Numbered from the stretch's first letter, positions 15,664 through 25,486 are shown. The stretch is 64,000 nt of DNA from Bacteroidota bacterium (GCA_023397505.1 JAEWUC010000008.1:744001-808000); one strand, 5' to 3'. Notes: generated by a model not told the origin, from the letters alone. Program-made: numbers and translations.

Positions 15664-18342
15664 ATGAGCGACAACAATCACCAAAGTTTTTCAACTATCG
15701 ATGAAGCGGAATTACGTGAATGGCTTGAATCGTTAGAGTACATTTTGCAATCCGGCGGACCGGAAAAAGTAAAAGAATTATTACATAACCTCGATACTTA
15801 TGCGCACGAAGCGGGCGTTGAAATTCCTTTCACGGCCAACACACCGCACATAAATACAATTCCTAAAGAACAGCAACCGCCTTTCCCCGGCGGAAGGGAA
15901 ATCGAACGCCGCATTAAAAGTTTGATTAGGTGGAATGCTATGGCTATGGTCGTCCGCGCAAATAAAGAAGAAAACGGAATCGGCGGACATATTTCAACTT
16001 ATGCATCGGCAGCAACTTTATACGAAATTGGTTTTAATCATTTCTTCCGAGGCAAAGATGGAAACCACGACGGCGATATAATTTATTTTCAAGGACACGC
16101 CGCACCAGGAATGTACGCACGCGCTTTTTTGGAAGGCAGAATTACAAAAGAACAATTAGAAAATTTTAGAAGAGAATTAAAACCCGGCGGGGGACTTTCA
16201 TCTTATCCGCACCCTTGGCTTATGCCGGAGTTTTGGGAGTTCCCAACAGTATCTATGGGTCTAGGACCGATACAAGCAATTTATCAAGCGCGTTTCGCGA
16301 GATATTTGGAAGACCGCGGATTGAAAAAACCGAGCGATCAAAAAGTTTGGGCCTTTCTTGGCGACGGCGAAACTGACGAACCCGAAACACTCGGCGCAAT
16401 TACTCTTGCGTCCCGCGAAAAGCTTGACAATTTGATCTTTGTTATCAATTGTAATTTGCAACGCCTCGATGGACCGGTGCGAGGCAACGGAAATATTATT
16501 CAAGAACTCGAGGCAATTTTCCGCGGTGCAGGATGGAATGTTATAAAATTAATTTGGGGCAGCGATTGGGACCCGCTTTTGGATGAAGACAAAAATGGTT
16601 TGCTGATTAAACGTATGAATGAAAGTATCGATGGTGAATCTCAAAATTACATTACACGCGGAGGAAAATATATCCGCGATACTTTCTTCGGAAAATACCC
16701 GGAGCTTTTAAAACTTGTTGAGAAATACACGGACGAGCAGCTCGAAAAAATGAAACGCGGCGGGCACGATCCCGAAAAAGTTTATGCTGCTTTTAAAGCT
16801 GCTGTTGAACATAAAGATGCACCGACAGTTATTCTCGCGAGAACCGTAAAAGGTTACGGACTCGGTGAAGCCGGCGAAGGAAAAAATATTACTCACTCCC
16901 AGAAAAAATTAAACGAAGACGAATTAAGGGAATTCAGATCACGCTTCTCAATTCCAATCAGCGATGAAGAAGTTACAAAAGCTCCGTTCTACCGCCCGGC
17001 GGAAGATTCACCTGAAATTAGATATTTAAAAGAAAGAAGAAAATCTCTCGGCGGTTATTTGCCGAAACGAGTTGTTAAATCTCCTGCATTAAAAACTCCG
17101 TCGGAAGAATTGTTCGAAGAATTTTATACCGGAACCGAAGGACGTGAAGTTTCTACAACAATGGTTTACGTACGCATTCTTGCAAAACTTTTACGTGATA
17201 AAGAACTCGGTCATTTAATTGTTCCGATTGTTCCGGATGAAGCTCGGACTTTCGGTATGGAAGCTTTATTCCGCCAGGTTGGAATTTATTCTCACGCCGG
17301 GCAAATTTACGAACCGGTTGATAAAGACAGTTTGCTCTATTATAAAGAAGCGAAGAACGGACAAATTCTTGAAGAAGGAATTACAGAAGCCGGATCGATG
17401 TCATCATTCATTGCCGCCGGAACTGCTTACGCTACACAAGGAATTAATACAATTCCTTTCTTCACCTATTATTCGATGTTTGGGTTGCAGCGTGTTGGGG
17501 ATTTGGTTTGGGCTGCGGGCGATTTACGCTGCAAAGGATTTTTGTTCGGTGCAACTGCAGGGCGCACTACTCTCGCCGGTGAAGGTTTACAGCATCAGGA
17601 TGGTAACTCACATTTACTCGCTTATCCTATTCCAAATCTTGTTGCTTACGATCCCGCCTTCGCTTATGAGCTTGCAGTAATTATCCGCGACGGTATTTAC
17701 CGTATGTATGAAAAGAGAGAAGATGTTTTTTACTACATAACAATTATGAATGAAAATTACGCTCAGCCGGAAATGCCAAAAGGTTCGAAAGACGGTATCT
17801 TAAAAGGTATGTATAAATTTAAAGCGAGCGAAAAGAAAGAGCAAAAAGTTAAAGCTCAACTTTTGGGAAGCGGTACAATTCTTAATGAAGTAATTAAAGC
17901 TTCCGAAATTCTTGAAAAAGAATATAAAGTTGCTGTTGATATTTGGAGCGTAACAAGCTATAAAAATTTACATCTCAACGCACAAGAAACAGAAAGATGG
18001 AATATGTTGAATCCCGATAAAGAACCGAGAAAGCCATACATTTCAAAAATTACCGAAGGTGAAGAAGGTGTTTTTGTTTCTGCTTCAGATTATGTCCAGC
18101 TTTCAAGTGATGCACTTGCAAAATGGCTGCCGTCAAGATTGCATTCGCTCGGAACTTACGGTTTTGGAAGAAGCGAAGGCAGGACTTCTTTGCGTGATTT
18201 CTTTGAAGTGGACGCAAAACATATTGTTTACGCCACTTTATATTCATTGATGAAAGAAGGAAAAGTTAAGCCCGAAGTTGTAAAGAAAGCACAAAAAGAT
18301 TTGGGAATTAATCCGGAAAAACCGAATCCGGCTAAATCATAA
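15664..18342 (+). CDS. aceE: Pyruvate dehydrogenase E1 component, homodimeric type
   Basis: An 892-residue thiamine-diphosphate enzyme that decarboxylates pyruvate and acetylates the lipoyl groups of E2. It has the full length expected of the single-chain AceE type rather than the alpha/beta type. The cofactor motif begins GDGETDEPE near residue 233 and continues to NCNLQRLDGP. Other anchors are IGGHISTYASAATLYEIGFNH early and EAGSMSSFIAAG in the second half. GGAA lies about 8 nt before the ATG. aceF follows after 37 nt, so E1 and E2 are one transcription unit; E3 (lpdA) is about 10 kb downstream. Confidence 0.97.
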   Translation: MSDNNHQSFSTIDEAELREWLESLEYILQSGGPEKVKELLHNLDTYAHEAGVEIPFTANTPHINTIPKEQQPPFPGGREIERRIKSLIRWNAMAMVVRANKEENGIGGHISTYASAATLYEIGFNHFFRGKDGNHDGDIIYFQGHAAPGMYARAFLEGRITKEQLENFRRELKPGGGLSSYPHPWLMPEFWEFPTVSMGLGPIQAIYQARFARYLEDRGLKKPSDQKVWAFLGDGETDEPETLGAITLASREKLDNLIFVINCNLQRLDGPVRGNGNIIQELEAIFRGAGWNVIKLIWGSDWDPLLDEDKNGLLIKRMNESIDGESQNYITRGGKYIRDTFFGKYPELLKLVEKYTDEQLEKMKRGGHDPEKVYAAFKAAVEHKDAPTVILARTVKGYGLGEAGEGKNITHSQKKLNEDELREFRSRFSIPISDEEVTKAPFYRPAEDSPEIRYLKERRKSLGGYLPKRVVKSPALKTPSEELFEEFYTGTEGREVSTTMVYVRILAKLLRDKELGHLIVPIVPDEARTFGMEALFRQVGIYSHAGQIYEPVDKDSLLYYKEAKNGQILEEGITEAGSMSSFIAAGTAYATQGINTIPFFTYYSMFGLQRVGDLVWAAGDLRCKGFLFGATAGRTTLAGEGLQHQDGNSHLLAYPIPNLVAYDPAFAYELAVIIRDGIYRMYEKREDVFYYITIMNENYAQPEMPKGSKDGILKGMYKFKASEKKEQKVKAQLLGSGTILNEVIKASEILEKEYKVAVDIWSVTSYKNLHLNAQETERWNMLNPDKEPRKPYISKITEGEEGVFVSASDYVQLSSDALAKWLPSRLHSLGTYGFGRSEGRTSLRDFFEVDAKHIVYATLYSLMKEGKVKPEVVKKAQKDLGINPEKPNPAKS

Positions 18343-18379
18343 TTTATTGGATGAAGTGAAGAATCTTTAAAAAGGAAAA

Positions 18380-20068
18380 ATGAAAATGACAGTAGATTTT
18401 AATTTACCGCATCTCGGTGAGAACATAAGCTCGGCAGATATAATTAAAGTACATGTAAAGGAAGGCGATAAAGTTGAAGTTGACCAGATTTTAATTGAGA
18501 TTGAAACGGATAAAGCTACGGTTGAAGTGCCGTCGGAAGTTGCGGGCATTATTCATAAAGTTCATGTTAAAGAGGGAACGAAAGCACAAGTCGGCAAACC
18601 GGTAATCAGTGTTGAAACCGAAGGTGCTCAAGCCGGGGTTAAACCTGGAAAAGAAAATTCGAAATCCGAAACAAAAGTAGAAGAGAAAAAAGTTGTTGAG
18701 GAAAAAAAATCCAAAGTTGAACAACCTTCTATTAACAACCAACAACAATCAGCAAGCATTTATGAATTTAAAATTCCCGTTCTCGGAGAAAATATATCAA
18801 CTGCACAGATTACAAAAGTATTGGTTAAACCCGGAGATAAGTTAAAGGCCGATCAAATTATTTTGGAAATTGAGACGGACAAAGCAACTGTCGAAGTGCC
18901 GACGGAAGTTGGCGGCGTTGTTAAAGAAGTAAAAGTTAAAGACGGTGATAAAGTTGCTGTAGGCTCTGTAGCTGTGATTTTGGAAACTACTTCTTCAATC
19001 CAATCAGAAGCTGAAAAACCGAATGAAAAAACTACTGCTCAAATTGAAAACCGGTCACCGGTCACCGGTCACCAACCGCAAAAAGAACACACACACATGC
19101 CGCAGATTGTAAATATTCCTAAGAATATTGTTCAAACAATAGTACCGGCATCACCGTCTGTTCGCAGATTCGCGCGTGAAATCGGTGTTGATATTCATCA
19201 GGTTCGCGGCAGTGCTTCCGGTGGGAGAATTTCCATCGACGATGTTAAAGCTTATGCGAAATCCATAAACGAACAAATTCAGACCTGGCTGCCGGGGCAG
19301 CAAGGAGGAATAACCTCCGGCGGAATTGGAATCGTAAAAGAAACACTACCGGATTTCTCGAAATGGGGTGAAGTTGATATCCGGCCGATGAGCAACATAC
19401 GCAGGAAAACAGCCGAACATTTATCTTATGCGTGGGCTACTGTTCCCCATGTTACGCAATTTGATAAAGCCGATATTACAGAGCTTGAAAAAATTAGAAA
19501 ACAATTCGGCAAGCAAGTTGAAGCGGCGGGTGGTAAATTAACTGTTACCGGAATTTTGTTAAAAGTAATCGCCTCTGCCATGAAAGTATTTCCGCAATTC
19601 AACAGCAGTGTTGATATGGAAAGGAGTGAAGTGATTTATAAAAAATATTTGAATATTGGAGTTGCGGTTGATACGGAGAAAGGTTTGCTCGTTCCTGTAA
19701 TTCGTGATGTTGATAAAAAGAACATAACACAAATCAGTATTGATCTTGCCGAGGTTTCCAAAAAAGCCCGCGATAAAAAACTTTCGCTCGATGATATGCA
19801 AGGCGGATGTTTTACAATTTCTAATCTTGGCGGAATAGGCGGAACGTATTTCACACCGATTGTTAATACACCTGAGGTAGCTATACTCGGCGTATCAAAA
19901 TCCGCAATTGAGCCTGTTTATGTTGACGGCGAGTTCAAGCCCAGATTAATGATGCCGCTTTCGCTTTCTTACGATCACAGAATTATCGACGGTGCTGATG
20001 CAATCAGATTTCTAAGATGGGTTGTAAATGCATTGGAAAATCCATTTCTGCTTTCACTCGAAGGATAA
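18380..20068 (+). CDS. aceF: Dihydrolipoamide acetyltransferase (PDH E2), two lipoyl domains
   Basis: A 562-residue E2 core. Two lipoyl domains occupy about residues 1-80 and 130-205, each with the lipoylated Lys in ETDKATVEVP (near K45 and K168). Linkers are Lys/Glu- and Gln-rich. The E1/E3-binding domain is about 255-292 (SPSVRRFAREIGVD). The catalytic domain runs from about 330 to the end, with the active-site His in DHRIIDGADA. The second linker contains a 7-nt tandem DNA repeat. Two ATGs (18380, 18386) are possible; AAGGAA upstream fits either. It acts with AceE and LpdA to make acetyl-CoA. Confidence 0.96.
   Translation: MKMTVDFNLPHLGENISSADIIKVHVKEGDKVEVDQILIEIETDKATVEVPSEVAGIIHKVHVKEGTKAQVGKPVISVETEGAQAGVKPGKENSKSETKVEEKKVVEEKKSKVEQPSINNQQQSASIYEFKIPVLGENISTAQITKVLVKPGDKLKADQIILEIETDKATVEVPTEVGGVVKEVKVKDGDKVAVGSVAVILETTSSIQSEAEKPNEKTTAQIENRSPVTGHQPQKEHTHMPQIVNIPKNIVQTIVPASPSVRRFAREIGVDIHQVRGSASGGRISIDDVKAYAKSINEQIQTWLPGQQGGITSGGIGIVKETLPDFSKWGEVDIRPMSNIRRKTAEHLSYAWATVPHVTQFDKADITELEKIRKQFGKQVEAAGGKLTVTGILLKVIASAMKVFPQFNSSVDMERSEVIYKKYLNIGVAVDTEKGLLVPVIRDVDKKNITQISIDLAEVSKKARDKKLSLDDMQGGCFTISNLGGIGGTYFTPIVNTPEVAILGVSKSAIEPVYVDGEFKPRLMMPLSLSYDHRIIDGADAIRFLRWVVNALENPFLLSLEG
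19051..19073 (+). repeat. Tandem 7-nt repeat inside the aceF linker
   Basis: The unit CCGGTCA occurs three times in a row followed by CC. Three units make 21 nt, so the frame is kept. It encodes part of the flexible linker between lipoyl domain 2 and the binding domain, where length change should be tolerated. Confidence 0.7.
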
Positions 20069-20075
20069 ATTTTTT

Positions 20076-20155
20076 GTAGAGACGCACTGTGTGCGTCTCA
20101 TGTGTATTTTTTTTATTGTAATAAATTCAAAGAGACGCGTTCGACGCATCTCTAC
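20076..20155. repeat. Inverted pair of REP elements (BIME-like) upstream of the RAYT gene
   Basis: Two palindromic units lie in opposite orientation. Unit 1 (20076-20099) starts GTAGAGACGC and folds through GAGACGCAC/GTGCGTCTC. Unit 2 (20131-20155) is the same head reversed, folding through about 10 bp with one mismatch. The shared head GTAGAGA marks them as one family. Their position beside a RAYT gene is the usual one for REP elements. Confidence 0.8.
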
Positions 20156-20186
20156 AATTGTATAATTAATGTCATTGTGAAATACG

Positions 20187-20786
20187 ATGACAAAGTATAA
20201 AAACACATTCCGAATTGAATCTGCACGTTTACAAGATTGGGATTATTCAACCCCGTGGCGGTATTACGTTACAATCTGTACAAAAAATCATATCCAATAT
20301 TTTGGAAAAATAATAAATGGGAAAATGATCTTAAATAGTTTGGGTAAAATAGCAGAAAAAGAATGGGCGAAAACAAAATTGATAAGGTTAAATGTGGAAT
20401 TAGATCGATATGTAATAATGCCAAATCACATCCATGGAATAATTGTAATTAATGGAGCGGATATTATAGAGACGCACCGAGTGTGTCGCGGAAAAGAAAA
20501 TGATATATGTTTTGAAAACGAAAATGTAAACAAGGGAGGAGACGCGTTCGACGCGTCTCTACGAATTTCTAATAATTGTTTAAGTGATATTGTTCGTGGA
20601 TTTAAATCGTCTTTTACTAAACAAGCAAAAGAAAATGGGTTCAATAATTTCAAATGGCAACCGCGTTTTTATGATAGAATAATCCGTAATGAAAAAGAAT
20701 TATTTAATATCAGAAATTACATTGAACAGAATCCAGCGAAGTGGGCTTTAGAAAAGCATGGAATACAGAATCAAACAGAATTGTGA
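20187..20786 (+). mobile_element. REP-associated tyrosine transposase (RAYT, Y1/IS200-like)
   Basis: A 199-residue single-strand HUH-type transposase. The metal-binding motif is in MPNHIHGIIV near residue 77, and the probable catalytic Tyr is in QPRFYDRII near 168. The N-terminus (RLQDWDYSTPWRYYVTICT) and the C-terminal NPAKWALEKH are typical of RAYT proteins. These enzymes cleave REP palindromes and are usually domesticated single-copy genes. The segment between the HUH motif and SDIVRGFKSSF is expanded by roughly 30 residues that are encoded by REP-like palindromes (20467-20562). The frame is intact. The gene ends 3 nt before the convergent DUF5916 gene. Confidence 0.9.
20467..20562 (+). 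repeat. REP pair embedded in the RAYT coding sequence
   Basis: Unit 3 (about 20467-20489) contains GACGCAC/GTGTGTC around a 3-nt loop (one G-U pair). Unit 4 (20539-20562) is a perfect 9-bp palindrome, GAGACGCGT/ACGCGTCTC, followed by TAC, the reversed GTAGAGACG head. They have the same inverted order as the pair upstream of the gene. The insert translates in frame (ETHRVCRG and GGDAFDASLR). Confidence 0.8.
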
Positions 20787-20788
20787 AA

Positions 20789-22942
20789 TTACATCCTCCA
20801 CAAATACGACATCTTTAAAAACAATCCGCGCTGTGCTTCTCTAAAACTATCATTTTCAATATATCTATATTGAAAATCATCCCACGTTTTCCTTTCGTAT
20901 AATGAACCGTAACCAATATGAATTACTGTTCCCGGTACGTATGTGAATGAAACCAGAAAATCTGTCAACAATGAACGCCGGAATTTATTGTATTCTACAA
21001 TCCCTCTTAAAAATAAATACTGATTAAATTGATAAGTCAATCTTTCTCTAAAAATCGGGTATTCATAAATCAATCGATCATCGGATGATCTTATAAAATT
21101 TGAAAAAACAAATTGGGTATAAAACTCTATTTGGTCTGTTGGATTGAAAACCGATATTGCCGTAATTCTATCACTCTTGCCCTGGTAAGGTAATTGTGCA
21201 TAATAAATTGCTTCTACTTTTGAATAAGTTGCCGAAATTGAAAAATGCTTTGTAAGTTGCCCGCCAAAGGAAATACCAAATCCGCCCGTGTTGAACTTTT
21301 GATTGCTAAAAACCTCTGTCGAATATGTGTATTTTAATTTCGCTGTTAATGAACCAAGGAAATAAATTTGGCCGGAGACATGATTAAAAGTTTCCCACAG
21401 TTTACTGGGTTTATCTTGGGTCTGAGCGCTAAATGCTTCCAAATCTATTCTCGAAATTGTTCCTGTTGATGGATAAAATTTTGGGCGAATCAAACCTGCC
21501 GCTGTAAAAATTCCGTTACGCGTTATATAACCAGACATAGTATAAAAATCTTGAGAAATGTTTTTTAGTGAAAAATCGAAATATAAATCGCGTGTGTCGT
21601 TTTTATATTTTAGACTAACTACAGAGCCATCTAAATTACTTTGCAACGGAGAAAACTGTGTACTTGCGTATATCGCATTCAACTCGAAGATACTTGATTG
21701 CGATAACCTTATTAGTCCGTCGAAGCCGCCGACCCGGTTAAAAGAATTTTTGAGTTCTTTGCCGGTATAAATTCCGCCGATATAGCTGTCATTTGAAAAT
21801 GAGCGCTTATAACGAACGATAGGGAAATGCGAATAATCTCCGTCGCGTGCGGAATTCTCTTCGGGGAGTTCATCCATAGCATATAAAACCGCGAGCGTAT
21901 TCTTGGCATCAATCTTACCGGAAAGTTTTATTCCTGCCAAAGGTTTAACAATGTTCCTAGTATGAACTAAAGAACTCAAAGGGTCAACAGATGAAATGCT
22001 TGTTCCTGCAACGTTAAAAATTTCGCTGCCTTCCAAAAAGAAAGGTCTTTTCTCAGGATAATAAAGCGCATACCTCAGATTTACATCAACTTGTCCTGCA
22101 TCGGCTTCTACCTGGCTGAAATCAGGATTGTAAGTTCCGTCGAGAATTAAATCAGAAGTAATTCCATATTTAGTAGTTAAGTTTAATTCACCGTGATTTT
22201 CAGTTCGTACCAGATCATTTTTAGACTGATTGTATTTTTGACTGTACGTAAATGCCGGTAGAAGTTCGAACAGCTTATAAGTTTTTAAATCATAATATTC
22301 CATTTGTCTCATTTGAACTAGGAAAGCATATCCCATTGCCGGGTCTAATTCCGGAAAAGAAGAATGTTCCGTTAACCTGCTGATATATCTTTCAAAAAAG
22401 ATTGACATTATTACAGGATTGGTTTCCGAATACCGGATACTTTTTAACGGAATGGATATCTCGATTGAATAGCCGTCACCCAAAACTTGACCTGCACTAT
22501 ACCAAATAAAATCAGCGCTAAAATCCTCCTGCCCGGCAGCATACCTGCTATCTGTTTGAATGCCGTTTGGATTAACATAAAACGCATAAAGTGACTGTTG
22601 ATCTGAGAATGAATCTAGATTTATGCAAATCCAATCATCTGCACGAATATTATCTCTATTCGAAACGGATGTTTTAATTTTATCAGGCTCGTTGTCGTAG
22701 CACCTGAAAGCAAAATAAAGATATTCACTGTCGTATGATGCGTATGCAACGGTTTTTTGCGAAACCTCTTTTCCGAAATCAGGTGAAAATGTTTTAAACG
22801 TTTGAATCATAAAAACGTTATTCCATTCAACGCCTGTTAAAATACCGTCAATTACCGGTGGTGTTGAAACTCGAGTCGGTTTTAAAGGTTCGTTCGCAAA
22901 ACAAAATGAAGTGAGCACAAATAGGAAAGCGATTTTTTTCAT
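20789..22942 (-). CDS. DUF5916 outer-membrane protein with N-terminal CBM9-like domain
   Basis: A 717-residue protein with a signal peptide (about residues 1-16). A carbohydrate-binding family 9-like domain follows (about 20-200; PPVIDGILTGVEWNN, then AYASYDSEYLYFAFRCYDNEP). The long C-terminal part, rich in alternating aromatic strands, should form a beta-barrel (DUF5916), ending with an aromatic-rich YLWRM. These proteins are common in Bacteroidota-related genomes, but their substrate is unknown. GAAGGA lies about 5 nt before the ATG. It stands alone, convergent with the RAYT gene and divergent from the MocR regulator. Confidence 0.85.
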   Translation of the reverse strand: MKKIAFLFVLTSFCFANEPLKPTRVSTPPVIDGILTGVEWNNVFMIQTFKTFSPDFGKEVSQKTVAYASYDSEYLYFAFRCYDNEPDKIKTSVSNRDNIRADDWICINLDSFSDQQSLYAFYVNPNGIQTDSRYAAGQEDFSADFIWYSAGQVLGDGYSIEISIPLKSIRYSETNPVIMSIFFERYISRLTEHSSFPELDPAMGYAFLVQMRQMEYYDLKTYKLFELLPAFTYSQKYNQSKNDLVRTENHGELNLTTKYGITSDLILDGTYNPDFSQVEADAGQVDVNLRYALYYPEKRPFFLEGSEIFNVAGTSISSVDPLSSLVHTRNIVKPLAGIKLSGKIDAKNTLAVLYAMDELPEENSARDGDYSHFPIVRYKRSFSNDSYIGGIYTGKELKNSFNRVGGFDGLIRLSQSSIFELNAIYASTQFSPLQSNLDGSVVSLKYKNDTRDLYFDFSLKNISQDFYTMSGYITRNGIFTAAGLIRPKFYPSTGTISRIDLEAFSAQTQDKPSKLWETFNHVSGQIYFLGSLTAKLKYTYSTEVFSNQKFNTGGFGISFGGQLTKHFSISATYSKVEAIYYAQLPYQGKSDRITAISVFNPTDQIEFYTQFVFSNFIRSSDDRLIYEYPIFRERLTYQFNQYLFLRGIVEYNKFRRSLLTDFLVSFTYVPGTVIHIGYGSLYERKTWDDFQYRYIENDSFREAQRGLFLKMSYLWRM

Positions 22943-23076
22943 TAATTCCTTCGGCTGAAAGTGGATTACTGAAAATCAATTCTGAAATATTCTTGTTCTA
23001 AAATAAAAGAATTTTCTTCTCGCAACAATTCTTTTTAATCGTGTTGCAGAAAATATCTATGAAGAATTGCTAAAAA

Positions 23077-23088
23077 TTGGACTACCAA
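23077..23088. promoter_or_regulatory. Candidate operator upstream of the MocR regulator
   Basis: A short palindrome TTGG-ACTA-CCAA lies 72 nt before the MocR start, with another ATTGG half-site at 23101. MocR-type regulators often bind such sites near their own genes. The motif is short and could be chance. Confidence 0.25.
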
Positions 23089-23159
23089 ATATTAATAATA
23101 ATTGGTTGTTGCGGGCAGACTAATTTTATGATAGTTTTATTAAGAAAATTACTTAAGAA

Positions 23160-24629
23160 ATGATGATACTCTTAAATATTAAAAACAAAACAAATGAACC
23201 TGTATTCAAGCAAATCTATTCCCAAATTATTGTTTTTATTGAAAGCGGTGTTCTAAAACCGGGCGATAAACTTCCTTCCTCTAGAAAATTGGCTGAACAA
23301 CTTGGTGTAAACAGAACAACAGTTTATAGAGCATACGAGGAATTATGGTCAAAAGGTTATACTGAAAGTTCTCCCGGCTCATATTCAATAATAAGAAAGA
23401 GAGCTGAAGTTATTTCACTGCAAGATATTCAAAGCTTTTCAACTTTGGATTGGAATAAAAAGTTTACGCGAACTTCAAGAATGCTGGGTAATGATTTGTT
23501 AAAACACCGCAATCAAAAATGTTTAAATGACTCAATCGATTTTGCTTCATTTAGTCCAGATCCTCGTTTAATGCCGATTGAAAGATTTCGGAAATGCATC
23601 AATGAAGTTATTCTCGAAGAAGGCAACACGGTTTTTGATTACAGCGATTGGATGGGTTATTTGCCTTTGCGGAAATATACTGCCGAACAAATGCGCAGGC
23701 ATTCTGTTTCCGTTTCGGAAGAGGAAATACTAATTACAAACGGCTGCCAAAACGGCATCGAGCTGATTTTGAAACTACTTGTTAATCCGGGCGATAAAAT
23801 AATTACCGAGATGCCTTGTTATGCCAGCGCAATACCATTGTTCAATCAACATGCGAAAAAAATTATAGGTATTCCTTTTACGGAAAACGGTATGAATCTC
23901 GTGGATTTTGAAAAAGCAATTCGAAAAGAACATCCTGCAGTGTTTTATACAATACCAAATTTTCACAATCCGACAGGCATTACAACTTCACAAGCATACC
24001 GCGAAAAGCTTTTAGGTTTATGTGAGAAATATAAACTCCCGGTTATCGAAGACGGATTTTCGGAGGAAATGAAATATTTCGGTAAAAATATTTTGCCTAT
24101 AAAATCTATGGATAGAAATAATCTTGTTTTTTATCTCGGTACATTTTCAAAAATAATGTTCCCGGGATTGCGTGTTGGTTGGATAGCCGCTGATAAAGAA
24201 TGTATTGGAACTTTGGGTTATATGAAAAGAGCCGGCGAACTATCCGGTGTTGCTTTTACTCAAGCGGCTCTTCATAAATTTTGCGAAAAAGGTTATTACG
24301 AGCTTCATATTAAAAAAATGCACAAGGTTTATAAGAAAAGAATGCACACGGCAATTAGCGCTTTAAAAGAATTTGTGCCGAATGATAAATTTGGTTTTAC
24401 AAAACCTTTCGGCGGTTATACAATTTGGGTTGAAGCAAAGAATAAGAAAATTGACGAGGAACTTTTGATCGAAGAAATTAAAAAGCATGGAGTAACTGTT
24501 TCGCCCGGTAAAATTTATTTTCCCGGTAAACATAACTATGCAGCTTTCAGAATTTCCATTGCAAGAGTTGACGAAAATGAAATTGTCGAAGGAATTAAAA
24601 GAATTGGAAAGACATTGAAAAAAATCTAA
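23160..24629 (+). CDS. MocR/PdxR-type GntR regulator with aminotransferase domain
   Basis: A 489-residue fusion. The N-terminal GntR winged helix (about residues 1-75) has PVFKQIYSQIIVFIESG and LGVNRTTVYRAYEEL. The rest is a fold-type I PLP aminotransferase-like domain. The cofactor Lys is expected in LGTFSKIMFPGLRVGW, and the substrate loop in TIPNFHNPTG. MocR proteins sense PLP or amino-acid adducts and regulate vitamin B6 or amino-acid genes, for example PdxR. The closest neighbour in the same direction is a methyltransferase gene about 75 nt downstream. No PLP synthesis gene adjoins, so the target is undetermined. Two adjacent ATGs are possible starts. Confidence 0.92.
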   Translation: MMILLNIKNKTNEPVFKQIYSQIIVFIESGVLKPGDKLPSSRKLAEQLGVNRTTVYRAYEELWSKGYTESSPGSYSIIRKRAEVISLQDIQSFSTLDWNKKFTRTSRMLGNDLLKHRNQKCLNDSIDFASFSPDPRLMPIERFRKCINEVILEEGNTVFDYSDWMGYLPLRKYTAEQMRRHSVSVSEEEILITNGCQNGIELILKLLVNPGDKIITEMPCYASAIPLFNQHAKKIIGIPFTENGMNLVDFEKAIRKEHPAVFYTIPNFHNPTGITTSQAYREKLLGLCEKYKLPVIEDGFSEEMKYFGKNILPIKSMDRNNLVFYLGTFSKIMFPGLRVGWIAADKECIGTLGYMKRAGELSGVAFTQAALHKFCEKGYYELHIKKMHKVYKKRMHTAISALKEFVPNDKFGFTKPFGGYTIWVEAKNKKIDEELLIEEIKKHGVTVSPGKIYFPGKHNYAAFRISIARVDENEIVEGIKRIGKTLKKI

Positions 24630-24703
24630 ACGAAATTTCCAAGTAACAACTATCTGATAATGAATGCTTGTTATTCGGCGTTCAAACCAAGGGGGGAAGT
24701 ATA

Positions 24704-25486
24704 ATGATGTTCGTTAATGCATACGACGACGGCTTTTGCGCAGACTCGTATTCTAAAATTGAATTCCCGGGATGTTATTATTTAGCATACCGGGATTTAC
24801 CCAAAATTATTTCCAAGTTTTCAAGAAAAGGTAAAGCGGTCGATTTCGGCTGCGGCGCTGGGCGTTCTACACGCTTTCTTACAAAACTTGGCTTTGATGC
24901 CGTTGGAATTGATATTTCCGAAAGCATGATTAAAAAAGCAAAAGAGGTTGATCCGCACGGTAAATATCAATTGATCAATGATGGAAATTTTTCAATACTT
25001 CCTCAAAATGAATTTGATTTAGTCCTATCGGTTTTTACTTTTGATAATATCCCGGGTGAAGAAAATCGGGTGAGTACATTTAAAGGATTGACCGATTTAT
25101 TAAATGATAACGGAATTATTGTTTGTCTTGATTCGACTCCTGAAATTTATTTTAACGAATGGACTTCATTTTCAACTAAAGATTTTCCCGAAAATAAATT
25201 TGCCAAAAGCGGGGATAAAGTAAAAATCATAAACACGGAAATGAAAGATAACCGGCCGGTTGAAGATATTTTATGGACAGATGAAGACTATAAAATATGT
25301 TTCAAGAAATCCGGACTTGAATTAATCCATTCGCACAAAACATTCGGAAGGGAAGACGAGCCGTTTAAATGGATAAACGAAACTAAAATTGCACCATGGA
25401 TTATCTATGTTTTAAAAAAGGATTCCTTTTCGTGCAACCGGATTTTGGAAAATTATTTTAAAAGCTTTTCTTATTCGTTGTTCTAA
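24704..25486 (+). CDS. SAM-dependent methyltransferase, class I
   Basis: About 260 residues. Motif I VDFGCGAGRSTRFL is near residue 45, followed by the acidic loop GIDISESM and LVLSVFTFDNIPG as motif post-II. The N-terminus is short and resembles small-molecule or Ubi-like methyltransferases; the substrate is unknown. The start at 24704 is chosen because GGGGGGAAG lies 4 nt upstream, and the upstream in-frame TTG at 24668 has no site. It may be co-transcribed with the MocR gene. Its stop overlaps by 4 nt the end of the PD40 gene on the other strand. Confidence 0.85.
   Translation: MMFVNAYDDGFCADSYSKIEFPGCYYLAYRDLPKIISKFSRKGKAVDFGCGAGRSTRFLTKLGFDAVGIDISESMIKKAKEVDPHGKYQLINDGNFSILPQNEFDLVLSVFTFDNIPGEENRVSTFKGLTDLLNDNGIIVCLDSTPEIYFNEWTSFSTKDFPENKFAKSGDKVKIINTEMKDNRPVEDILWTDEDYKICFKKSGLELIHSHKTFGREDEPFKWINETKIAPWIIYVLKKDSFSCNRILENYFKSFSYSLF

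Noticed and set aside
17219..17680. 153-codon open frame on the plus strand inside aceE
   Set aside because: It is a shifted-frame shadow of the highly conserved E1 gene, with no ribosome site.
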